From positions 14,459,501 through 14,523,500 of the forward strand of contig JAWUZG010000084.1 in NCBI GenBank assembly GCA_036785705.1: 64,000 nucleotides of DNA, in the 5' to 3' direction. This stretch comes from Acanthornis magna. Its lineage: Eukaryota > Chordata > Aves > Passeriformes > Acanthizidae. Below are positions 50,101 through 62,300 of the stretch, in pieces. Position 1 is the first letter of the stretch; every line of letters begins with the position of its first letter. Made by a program: the position numbers and the translations under genes. The notes below the pieces were generated by a model, which saw only the letters and a list, made by a program, of their open reading frames with translations, had not been told where the DNA came from and did no database searches.

Positions 50101-50890
50101 ATATGGCACTTACTAAGCATGGCTTTCCATGCTAGTGTGATACAAATTAGCAAAATTATATGTTAGAGAAAATTAACTATCAGTTACAGCATATAATTAC
50201 CACAGGGTTTGAATGAATTCTGTGTGAACATCTGGATTCCTCTGCTACACTGTGCAAGGCTAATAACTTGCAGTCAGACTCATAAACATTTTTATTCTGA
50301 AGAATTGCTGTGTCTTGGTGATTCTCAATGACAATATTAACTGCTTCTCTCACCTATGCCTGGAATAGAAAGTTTTAAATCTTAGCAGGCATGCTTTAAA
50401 ATCTATTTCAAATCCTGAACAAACACAATAAATTTTATAATTTTTCTGCATAAATTTTTTTTAAAGCAAGATTGTTTTCAAACGTAACACTGAAAACAGT
50501 TAATTTGTCAATGGCAGAATGTTTTTTCTTGCATTTCAAATCAAAATATTCCTAAAGAATGACAACGAACATACTCCACAGTAACAATGGCATTCAGTGT
50601 TTTCAGTATCAGGAAGCATCCTCTTATTTCTGAATAGCCCTGAAGAAGCTAGTCACAACAAAGCAGGTACAACAAGACTTAATTTTGCATTCTATAAATT
50701 GACTGAGCATAATTGGCATTTAGTCTAAGTAAGAAGTAGTCATCTGAAACTGACTGCAAATTCAGCTCTACCATAAATCAGATTGCTCCAAAATGAACTA
50801 CTGTGAGCTGTGACATTCCATCACAGATGTGGTGCCGCTTGCACTTATTGAAAAACAGTTTTTCACCTACCTTGCCAATCCATCAACTCA
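47181..50890. other. Intergenic, no gene seen
   Basis: Upstream TESMIN exons would be expected here on the minus strand. I see only a weak exon-like stretch at 49337-49380 (minus; CTGCAG acceptor, AAAG|GTAATG donor; open frame VRVLQQQQGQMSQ), too short to assign. Confidence 0.4.
49958..50035. repeat. Compound TA/CA microsatellite
   Basis: TA run, CCATATATATAAAAA, a CA run with one CGCA interruption, then a second TA run and ACACAG. Confidence 0.95.
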
Positions 50891-50899
50891 TTAATGGCA

Positions 50900-51535
50900 A
50901 TTAAATGCGAGCCAGCAGTGCCCTGGCAGCCAGGAGGGCCAAGCCTGTCCTGAGGGCATCAGGCACAGCACTGCCAGCCAGGCAGGGGAGGGGATTGTCC
51001 TGCTCTGCCCTGGGGTGGCCTCACCTCGAGTGCTGGGGGCAGCTTTGGGCACCGCAATATAAAAGGGACAAAAAGCCATTAGAGAGTGTCCAAAGGAGGG
51101 CTACAAGGATGGTGAAGGATCTGGAGGGGAAGCCTTACGAGGAGCAGCTGAGGTCACTTGGTGTGTTCAGCCTGGAGGAGACTGAGGGGAGACCTCATTG
51201 CAGTGACAACTTCCTTGTGAGGGGAAGAGGAGGGACAGACACTGATCTCTTCTCTGTGGTGATCTGTGACAGAACCCAAGGGGATATCCCTAAACTCTGT
51301 CAGGGTGTGTTTAGGTTTGGATATCAGGGAAAAGCTCTTCCCCCAGAGGGTGTTTGGGCACTGGAACAGGCTCCCAAGGGAAGTGGTCACAGCCCCAAGC
51401 CTGAGAGAGTTCAAGAAATGTTTGGACAATGCTCTCAGGCAGATGGTGTGACTCTTGTGGTGTCCTGTGCAGGGCTGAGAGCTGAACTCGACAATCCTGA
51501 TGGGTCCCTTCCAACTTCTATGATTACATTGTCAT
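50900..51535 (+). mobile_element. CR1 LINE 3' portion
   Basis: Sense CR1 with ORF2 C-terminal coding relic (APQYKRDKKPLESVQRRATR) and the 3' end: GGAGACTGAGGGGAGACCTC, GATATCAGGGAAAAGCTCTT, then GGGTCCCTTCCAACTTCTAT and GATTACATTGTCA in place of an ATTCTATG-type tail. It is the least diverged CR1 in the window by appearance; the 228-codon ORF spanning it includes a frame-shifted 3' part. Confidence 0.92.
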
Positions 51536-53900
51536 CTTCCCAAAGGTCACACTTCCAGACTAAGCCTTGCCCCTCTCAGCACACATTTTGACCCCGGAAT
51601 GGATAACCTTGAAAATCCTGTTTACAAAATTCCAGTACCTTTCAGAAATGTCTTTCATAAAAAACCCGGATTTCTATAACTCATCTTGCACATACCTAGG
51701 AATTTATATTGGAAAAACTCAGGAATTTTGAGACAATAATTAAGTTGCAAAGAACATCTCTCCATAGGCAGGGAATGCTGATGTTAGGGTCATAAATCCT
51801 TGCCTGTGTACTTACTATTTAATCATACTCAGGAGCACTAGTCTGAGGTAAACCACAGATATCACTGAAAGATTCAAGTACATAAAATAAAGCATGTCTT
51901 GTTTATAAGAAGATCTGTGTTATACCCAGAACTTTGCAACATCATTAAAGGATTTTGATGCCACTACAGCTTTACATTCTTCTGAAAGAAATATTAATAT
52001 TCTTTTGTAACAGACTTGCTGGGAGAAACAGACTCCAGTTTGTCTGTTTTTGTTCTGAAGACATCAAACATTTGTTCTTATCTGCAACTGGAGATAGGAA
52101 TGATATGAACACCTGAAAAAATATTTACTTATAACTATTTTATGTATTAAATTATTAATTTTTTAAAAGCCAAATGACTAAACAAAAAACATGACCTAGA
52201 GACCTTGAAAATGGGAAGCTATATACATTTTCATCACATAAGAAGGCATATAAACGCTGTGGCCCATTCAGCATTACCAGATACTACATACTTGGAATAT
52301 TATTTGTTTTTTTCTGTTCAGTGTACAGTTCTGATCCAGATGCTTTTACAACTTTAACAGCATCACACTTAATACCTACAATGGTGTTTTCAAAAATAAA
52401 ACAACCAAACAGAAAATGGAACAAAGAGAGAAAGCAACTATAGCTTGGTTTTCTAGTTTCAAATCAGAATTTAAATTGTTTGAACTCGACAATTTGCTCT
52501 TCACCTGTGTGTGCTGTGCTTCCTCTTTATATAGACAGCAGTTCAGGAAGGTAAGCAAGCAATGCAGAAACAAGCAATCTGTTTTATTTCAATAAAATTG
52601 TCTTTAACCTGATCAGAATTTCATTCTAATACTTTCAAGAAAAACGGCAAATGAAGGGAACAATATTTATTGTGATAAACTGTAAGGATACGAGGCAGTG
52701 AGCTGGTCAGAAAGATTATTCTAAATCTTATTTTTATGTCCTGGTACAGAGACTAACAAATTTCATTACCTTCAACTTTGAAGAAAGCAATTGTTACACC
52801 TGATCACATCTGTATTATCTTTATGACTATTCCTTCTGGAGAGAAAACACTTGAAGTTGGAACACTGAAATTTTTATGCGGCATCACTACAGAAAAAAGA
52901 AAGGGGACACAATTTGATGGCAGACAAGGATGAATCCTTATGTTCAGCTTCTTTTGGGAGATTTAATGAACAATTACAAGGAATTAACATATTCCCTATT
53001 AACTAGAAGACATGTTTAAGTCACTGCTAAAATAAACTGAATAGTTCACTGCAACTGTTCCTAACTGGATTTAACAGCAATGGTTTCTCAAGTCCTGAAT
53101 TCTAAGAAACTATGGCAAGGGAGCTGGGAAGAAGATACAAAAGATATTAAACATTGTACTAAGTAGTGGCAATTGTGAAATTTTATTTCATTTTCTGAAG
53201 TCACAGAATAAAGTAGAAAACAGAGACAAAGTGTTGGATGTAAGTAACCAACAACAGATGTAAAGTAACTAAACAAGAGAAAAAGAAATCTGCTACCTTA
53301 AATTAATATATTTTACATGGGAAAACAATTGGTACAAAGGCCGAATTAGAATAATGATTTTCAAGGTCAGGCACACACTCCCCTCAAAAGACTCAAGCCT
53401 TAAAAGAATATTCAGCTGGGAACGGTATTAATCCTGAACAATGGTACCCTGTAAATTGACTAAATGCTTTCCTAATTTTTGCCATGAAATAGCTGAAATA
53501 ATAAATTCGAAAAATGCTCATCCGAGGTATATTCCACAAATTCCACACTGCTATTTAATAAACAGAAAAATTTATTGTCATCTGACCTGGCTTTTAACCA
53601 CCTCCTCAACCCTAAGTTTGATCTCCTAAATCACTGAGAATTAATGATTCAAGGTTTTAGTATCAAATTAGTAGTTTTACTGGAATATGAACATTTTACT
53701 TTACAATAAAATACACTGTACTAGAAGGTTCATTCAAATCTAGGTAATTTCAGTTACATTCCTATGGCTTTGAGCAAAAACACCTCAAGCAGTTTTACTG
53801 TATGTACACAATATTGAACATCAAGATTTAAATTATTTATTAATAGCCTACATTCACCATGGATTTCTAAGATTTACATCCAAAAAGCATATTTTATTTA
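51536..53900. other. Intergenic, no gene seen
   Basis: AT-rich, with no supported coding exon or recognised repeat. Confidence 0.4.
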
Positions 53901-56216
53901 CATGCTGCTGACATTTTAAAGAAAAAGAAATAAAATATTATCTGTTTAGGAATTATATCTATTCCAAAATTTTAAAAGATACATTTAACACCACAAAACG
54001 TTTTAAACATTTACAATAAAAACCAGCTTTCTGTGCCAATTATACTTACTCTCCAAGAATGTAAAATTGCATTGATAACTGCACTAACTACAATTAGACT
54101 AGAAACACTTAAGACCTGAGTGTCAAATCTAAACCTTTTTTTTTTGTTTAAAGAAAATCCTACAAGCTAATATGCCCATACGTTAATTTAAACACAGACT
54201 GGTCAGTGGTCAATGAAAAAAACAAACCAACACCAAAACCAAACCCCAAAAAACCCCAGTGCATTATTTCTGCAGCTCCAAAAATAGATCACTATAAAAT
54301 TGTTGCAGTGGCTTGATAAGTGCCAGGCCTGGCAGACGCAGTAAGGCTAATTTCCAAGTGTCCTTTCCCACACACTGTACCCTAATCAAATCATGAGTGT
54401 CTTTGATCAATTCCCGTGAGGATTTGTACATTTAGGTAAGCATGCAGTTGCTTAAGTATGCATCTTGGATTTTTGAGGGTTCCCTCCCCAAACAGACATA
54501 CACAGGCATTTTAATAGTTAGATCAGACTAAAAATAAACATGAAGAGGCATAGGAAGTGAGAAATACTGGCCAGAAAACATTCAAAGTCTAATGAGAAGT
54601 TTTATATCCACCCCAAGGGTCTTTTAAACTCAGCTTAGCTCAGGAGCATCATTCACTGTATTAGTAACCATCATGTACCTTATGTGAAATAATAAAAATT
54701 AAAAAATGGTTGCGCTAACAAGTACACTTTACTGCACAGCAGGACATTAAAAAAAAAAAAAAAACAAAACCACACCTAGAAAGCCTGGGGAAGAGAAGCA
54801 TCATGCAGAAGTTACTCCATTTGGTAGCAGCCATTTCGTTTCTGCACTTGGAAACATCGTGCTCCTTTTGGAGTGAAGCAGCTTTCCCCTCTCTCCCAGC
54901 ATCCTTTGGGAACTGCCTGACCAAGAGCATCTCCCGGGAGGGGCTTGAAAGGGCCATGATTTTCCCCCTCCAGAGCTATTTCCCATGCCTTTAACAGCTT
55001 GCCCCTCTCATGCAGATGGTTGCCAACGCAGCAGTGGTCCTCCCTCCCAGGCTGAAGGCAGGCAAGCTGCACTGGATCAGCCCCACAGGAGCCTCCCTTT
55101 GGGGACTTCCCAACACGTGGCATTCAACTCAATTAACATTTCCCGGCACCCAGAAACTCAAGTGCCCACCAATTCCATTCACCAAAGCAAACACATGAAT
55201 ATCTGTACATCTGAAACAAAGTTAGTCCTGCACTTCCTCAGGACTGACCTTTGCTGCTAGAGATGGGAGCATTTCACAGAGCTTTGAACCTAACTGCACC
55301 GTTTGGCAACAAATTCACATCTGCTCATTGCCACCTCAGCCCAAATGTGATTTGAAAATCAGATGTGCATTACTACAACTTCATTGCCTTCACCACTGAA
55401 ACAACTCCCAGCATAAGCCTTTTTCCTGGGTTAAGGATCTTCATTTTTCTAAGGCACTTGCATGAACAAGCACACAGGTCCATTTATTTATACAGAAAAA
55501 AAATCAATGTCACAAACATGCTTTTAAGCAGTAAGGAAAATGTGATACCTGCTAAGGAGGGGACACATTTTACTATCCTGTGGTTGGGTTTCTTTTTTTT
55601 TTTTTCTTTTCAAAACCCATAAAATTTCTGCAATTTAGCATGTTAAGGTGGGTTACAGCAGGGATTTTTTTGGTATGTTTTACAGAATTTACCTCTCAAA
55701 AGAAACCAAACAAGGCAAGCGGCCACAAGTTTTGTCACTCATTTACATAAAGCAGTAGATACACTGTAGAACATTCTGCTATTAATACACAGCAAATCTA
55801 ACCTTTTCTAGTATTTAAGTTGGTGTGTTTTATCCCTTTGATTCTGGAAACAAGTAAACTAATTTAAAGTAAAAGAAAAAAAAAAAGAGCAAGTGTATAC
55901 AAATTAAGAGAAAACTGCAGAAGTTAGAATATACATGACTTCATGCAATGATATTATGCTTCATCCCTAGAAACATACAAGATTTTAAAAGTCACCCTTT
56001 GTGGAAATAAGCTCTTCCACACTATTGACAAAAACAAACAAAAAAAAAACAACAAAAAAGACACATTTAATATACTGCTAAGGTTTTAATAGGTGATCAA
56101 GAAGGTGTTGACTCAGTTTCTTCTCCAGCTACTCTTTGACAAACCTTGCTCTTGTTCAGTGTGCAGAAGAGCTCTCACCCCATCACCAGGAGATTGCTTG
56201 GCACCAAGAAAGGAGA
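53901..56216 (-). other. CPT1A: CPT1A 3' UTR and downstream flank
   Basis: Begins after the CPT1A stop. The first minus-strand AATAAA I see after the stop is at 55483-55488, about 730 bases downstream; further hexamers follow, so the true end is not fixed. A GC-richer block at 54,790-55,120 is open in several frames but has no recognisable protein and is best read as UTR or flank. Confidence 0.45.
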
Positions 56217-56303
56217 TCACTTTGTACAGTTTTTACTAATGTTAAATAAACCCATGATGTCAACCATTGCTTTCTGGATGTTCTTTCCAAAGCGATGAGA
56301 GTC
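56217..56303 (-). CDS. CPT1A: CPT1A last exon (human 746-773)
   Basis: 28 codons and [23 protein letters not shown], then NISKNCTK. Acceptor TTTTTAAAG. The extreme C-terminus differs from the human SSNSKK end but has equal length. Confidence 0.95.
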   Translation of the reverse strand, partial: DSHRFGKNIQKAMVDIMGLFNISKNCTK

Positions 56304-59300
56304 CTTTAAAAATAAGCAAACAAACAACAAAACCAAATACATAAACTGTCCATCAACAGTTATTTTTCAGGCAAAAGAAGAAACTTTCTAACATTTTGTA
56401 GTTTTGGATCTTATGAAATTCAGGCATGTATTTTACCATACAATGGGGAATTTAAATAACAGATATTTTAACACTATAGAAAGGAATCCAAGTTTATGCT
56501 ATTACTGACTGAGTTCTCCATTTTGCATTTACTTTCCTACAGTCAGAAATTACATATAGTCAGATCATATCCTTTTGAAATCAGATGCTTGCCTAGCTTT
56601 CTGCTACTTAAAATTTGCTAGGTTTTGATATTGCTTTTCCTACAAGATTTTGCAAAAGCTCATTTTCAGAAAACTAAGTGAGGGTATGACTAATGACCAA
56701 GTTCAGTGAGTGTATGACTAATGACTAAGAAGTACTGAAAGAGCAGAAAGATGTTTTTCATTTGCGCTCCTATCAGAAATGCTAAATCATTCGCCATTGA
56801 AAAAAGTGTTGAAAATGAAACTAAAATTTTCTAAGCTTAAACAAAATAGGAACTCGTTCTGTTTGTTCTAAGTGCTAGATGGATGGTACAAGAAAGAAAA
56901 TAAGACTACAAATGTAAATTATTAGCTACATTACAGGACCTACTACAGTGACCCTACTAATATCAAGGCTGCACACATGAAATGCTGCCTTTTTTCTTTA
57001 CGGACATTTGACTTGACTAATAAGTAAAAAGAACAAGAGAGAAATTTAAAGTACAAGCTAAGAGGCATCTGAAGAACAAGTTCAACTATGGAAAAAACAA
57101 ACTTGTATCTCCTAATCTTTAATGATTAACCAGAGGCACTATGACCTCCTGGATAAGTTAAGGTCAAAAGAGGAAAACTAGGTCAGCTATGTAACCCTAA
57201 ACAAAGTCAGCATGTTTAGTAAAGTCATCAAAATATAAAGGGGAAGGATGAATTGAGCTTACTCACAGAGGCCTCCACAACAGCAGGATATCAAACATGT
57301 CACATCTACTGTATTCTAGTAATGGGTGTTATTTTAGTAATTTTTTTATGGATTATGTTTCTTAAGCACAGATTATAACTTATGGGTTAGCTTCTTTCAG
57401 TATAACTTAAACCAAGAAGGCTTAAATAGGGAGCATACATTTTACTCTGTCTTAACAAGTGCAGCCAAGGAAAAATCAAATCAAAACTGTAATAACAAAA
57501 ACCAAAAGATGCCCATCTTACTGTTTAGGGGACACGTGATCATTTTACATGAGTTGCAGGGTACTACACATGTGTAAAGATGATCCTAGGCCACATGTTT
57601 TCTTTATGCTTGAAAGCATAAGTGAAATAGAATATGGTATCCTTGGTGATGAAAACTATTAAATGAAACTATTAAAACTATTGAAACTATTAAATTTATA
57701 GACGTGGAGACAAAAAACTTCAGCAAAACAGCACATATTAAAGAAAATTACTTATAACAGCATGTTTCAAGTTCTACCATATTTTTTAGACAATTAATAG
57801 AACAATTCTATAAGCAGACATCAGAATAGATTTTATTAAACCGTAGGAAAGGACTGACTCTTACCGTCTCAGAACAAGATATTTTGCTGGAGACATGGAA
57901 ATGGATGGAATTTTCATCCAAGATAATGTAAGAAACACCATAACCATCATCAGCCACCTATGGGAAGAAAGAAAAGTAAGTTTTAAACCTTTTCTTTCTC
58001 CTTCATTTCCTCAATCAACTTATACATAATTGAACAGTTCTTACGGTTTTTAAAATCAGTTGCAATTTCTCCTCAAGTAAAACTTGAGCTTCCACATTTA
58101 ATGCGTAATTTCTGAAGATTGGTACCACTTAAGGAATAGCTCTAGTCTCATCTGAAGAGCAAGGAATTACCATTTTCTGAATATTCGTCTGTAATACTTC
58201 CTAGCTTCAACATTTTGAAATAAAATGCTTATTCAAAGAGCTTGTCTAATGAAGGCCTGGTCCTAAGCAGCAATACAGCCTCAGTGCTTAAGCAGCAAGG
58301 AATAAAATAGTTCAGATGGATACTTAAACAATAAGCTTCCTGGGATCATTCTGCAGGTGGAAACAAATACAATGTAAAAGCCTTATATTTCAAAAACTTG
58401 CCCAAACGCAAGCTTTCATCTGACTCTGCAGCAAACATGACTCTGAACACCTGTACCATGAGCAGAGGTCAGGTCCAATTTCAACATTAGCAGCTTTAAC
58501 TGTCCCAGATTTCAGCCTGATGTTATAGTCATACCATGCCTGGTAAACACAGATTATCCTCATGTCACCCCTTTTTCTCTCTTTCCTAACTCACAGGATC
58601 ACAACTTTCCAGCTCTTTGCTGCCACTGCTCCTAAGCAGCCTGATAGTCTTCTCACTGTTAGTGCTACAGGGATAAATTCCACAGAATGCTGAAAAACCC
58701 CCTGCAAAACCAACAAACAACACATATTCTATTGCCAGACGACTCCCTTTTGGGGATTCTGAATACTGACTTTAACAATCTGCTGGAGTAAGCCAGTTTC
58801 TGAAGGATGAGCAACATTGCAATAGCTGGGCTTCCTTGGTACTGCAATTCAAACTCACTCCAACTTTGAGAACTACTGAAAGCTGAATCAGAAACATGAA
58901 TAAACAAATAATAATTTAAGTCCCCTCATCTTCTAGCTTGACAACCCAGCCAACATACACTGGACTCATCACCCTAATTTCCGTGTAGCAAAGAGCAGCC
59001 CTGTGACGCCCCTCAATTTTTCTTTCAATAGAAATGCTTTTTGAAAACAGATTAATCTAGTCTTATAGCCCCATAAGGGCTGCTTAAGAGATCTTGTAAA
59101 CACCATTATTATCACCAGCGGCCAAGTTCAAATGCCAGTAAATTACAGCAAGTCAGCAGCTTGTCAAATCTCTAACAATACACTGGTTCCTTGTAAGTCT
59201 ACAGCAGCCATAGAACAGGGCTGTATTCTTGACTTGGCCACTATTCACACTTAGGAGGGCAAGGAGAACAGTATGAGCAGCTTCATCTGGAGGAATGCAT

Positions 59301-62300
59301 GAACACATTGATTAGTCAAGCAGGAAATATAAAGAACAAGTCAAGTACAAGCCCTTTTACAAATACCAACCTTAAAATCTAGTTTAAGTAAGAAGGCATT
59401 TGTCACTGTAATAACAGCTTGATGTACAGAAGCTCTGGGCACAGGTAATGTGATAAAAGCCCTAACTTCATCAGATCTCTCTGCCATGGAGCCCTGTATA
59501 ACATTTCATTACTGTGTACTTCCTTAAAAATAATCCATTCTTGTAGCGGGATACCAGAAAAGAGTGACACAGATTTTTCTGAGCACATCCACATCACGGG
59601 AAAGCATTAACCACATGCATTTAAAAGCATGAGCTGCACCTTTGATATGCAACACTAAGGTACTACAGATCTGAATTTTTTAGACTGGCAAATTGAAAAT
59701 AAAACTCTTTTATAGTGGGTACTTGTATTTAGGAAACATACCGGTCCAAACCCTCCACCAGAGGATAACATCTCAGGGTTCTTCTTCAGATCAATGTGCT
59801 GCTGTGGTGTCTGACTCGTTGACAGCCTCCAAGGTTCTGACAAAACCTTTATTAGACACGAAAGAGATGCAAACAAATATAAAATTCTGTTTAGCAACAT
59901 GCAACTTTTCTCAAAAACTAGTTTAGTTAGAAAACACTTCATAAATCAATAGTAAGGATGACTCCAGTTCCCATTTCAATGGAATGAACAATGAAGAAGC
60001 TAAAAGAGTTAAACTTGTCCTGATATGGAAACCATTAACATATGAGGAAATGATGTCAACTCCTCAAAGAGAAAAAAATAGGATTTCAATAGAAATGCTA
60101 CTTCAAACAAGATGATCTGGTCTACAGCTTCGTAACTCACACATTACAGGTCTTGTTTTAACAAGATCATTATTAGTCATATTCAAATCCCAGTAAGATC
60201 CTACATGAATCGTAAAATTTCTAACAATACACATGGATCTCAGAAGTTTGTGGAAACTGTAGAAAGTGGTTTTATTCTTGACTTAACCACATTTAGGAGA
60301 GCAAGCAGACAAATAAGAGTAGCTTAATTTGGAGGCAAGCTGGGACACATTTTTTAATCATCAGAAAAAATGAACTAGTGCAATGTAATTATTTTTATAA
60401 AATCCAACCTTAAAATCTAGTTTAAGTAATAAACAATTTGTCACAGTAATAAACAGAGACATTAATGCCATATACAGCTCCTTCAACTCATAGTAATTTA
60501 GAAGACAGTGAATTTATTGCAGCTTCAAAAGAAAATTCTCAGAGAAAACTCACAGCCTCTGTTGTGCCCCCATGAAAATGAGCAAACTTTGCAAGCAAAA
60601 AATACTTTTTTAATACTGACTGTATCTTTCTTGCAATTTTTAATAACATGCTAAAAAGCTCACTGAAAGCATTCTTCTAGGCCTATCAACAAATGTATAC
60701 ATAAAGGAAAATTACAATCTATCAGCAGATGTTACACAACACTAGCTGAAATTTTACCTTTTTTCTTAGGAAAACCAGAGCTGTACAAGTATCTTGAGCA
60801 GATCCCACAAAACACTAACCAACCAAAGGACTATTTACTGTAATGAAGAGTTATCAACAGAAGTCACTTACTTCCTTGAGGAAAGGAGAATCTACAGCAA
60901 GGTACTTGGACACGACATAGAGGCAGAAGAGGTGTCTGTCAATGCCAGCCCCAGTCATGGCAAGGCGATACAAGTGCTGATGTTTGGTAGCTGCCAGCCG
61001 AAAGAGCTTCAGCTTATTTTCATTCTAACAAATAAAAAACGATTAAGAAAACTCAGTGAAGTGAACTGCATTAAGGATGGAGGTGCAGAAACTAAGTTAC
61101 AGCAAAAACGCTCAAGCCTTGAGCACTTCAGGGTCAAGTACAAGACAACTGACCCCAAATAGGATCCTCTGGCTTTTCAACCTCATGTATTCAATTTCAG
61201 GTATCAGCAAGAGTCAGCTATTACCTACTGTACACTGCATAATGAAGACTGATTTGTATTTTAAATGTAGTCTAACCCCACAAACAAACATGATTACAAC
61301 TCAACTTTACTACATTATTTATGGTTTCTAGAGATACTTGTCTTAAAGAGTTATAGAGAGCAAATCTCAATGTGATTTAAGAAAAGCTTTTTAACTGCCA
61401 GAGCTATTTTAGAAGGCAAACTCCCAACACTGAAGGTACAGGGTTTCATAAATGCTGGTCCGTGAAATCAACATGTAAGAGCAACTACTTCCTTCCTGTG
61501 AATGATTCTTGCTTCCCTCTCAGAAAGGAAAGCCTAACTGGTATGAGATCAGCTGTTCTACAAATCTGTGTTTGAGTTTAACAAGTCACAAAAATTTCAC
61601 AAGCAATCACAGTTTCCTGGAGTTCAGGACCTATAAATAATGGTATACTTGGTTAAGTGCTGCCGTCCTCTTTTGGTATGGCCTAGAATTTTTGCTCTAT
61701 TGACAGAAAATGCAGACAATTACCTTATGCTGCTCTTACTTCCTAAAAAACACAAAAGCATCACTTGAAGTGCTTAAAAACTATTTGGGGACTTAAATGG
61801 CTGTCTAGTGGTAACTCTTGTACCTCATGGATTATCACAGAATCATGGATTGGGTGAGCTGGAAGGGACTTAAAAGATCATCTAGTTCCAACCCCCCTGC
61901 CATGGACAGGGACACCTTCCACTAGACCAGATTGCTCAGAGCCCCATCCAGCCTGGCCTTGAACACTGACAGGGATGAGGCATCCACAGCTTCTCTGGGC
62001 AATCTATTCCAGTGTCTCACCACCCTCACAGCAAAGAATTTCTTCCTAATATGCAATCCAAAGCTACTCTCCCAATCGTGTAAGGCACCAGTACCATGAA
62101 CTTACACTTTCAGTTGGGTCTGCCATGGCTTGAACAAAGCGACAGGACTCAATAGTGCACGAGCGAACCGTCTCGGTCCTGCCTTCTCGGAACAAGCGTG
62201 TCATAGACGCCTCATATGTTAGAGAAAATTTTCCCATATCCTTGAAAAAGGGAAAAATAAGAGCTTAAAGGTTTAGCCAGACTTAGCCCCTCTTTCTTAA

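Noticed and set aside
50905..51591. 228-codon + strand ORF
   Set aside because: It is the CR1 ORF2 tail plus frame-shifted 3' UTR, not a host gene.
54812..55123. 103-codon minus ORF just downstream of CPT1A
   Set aside because: Overlaps open frames on both strands in a GC-richer patch; no domain or splice borders. Best read as 3' UTR or flank.
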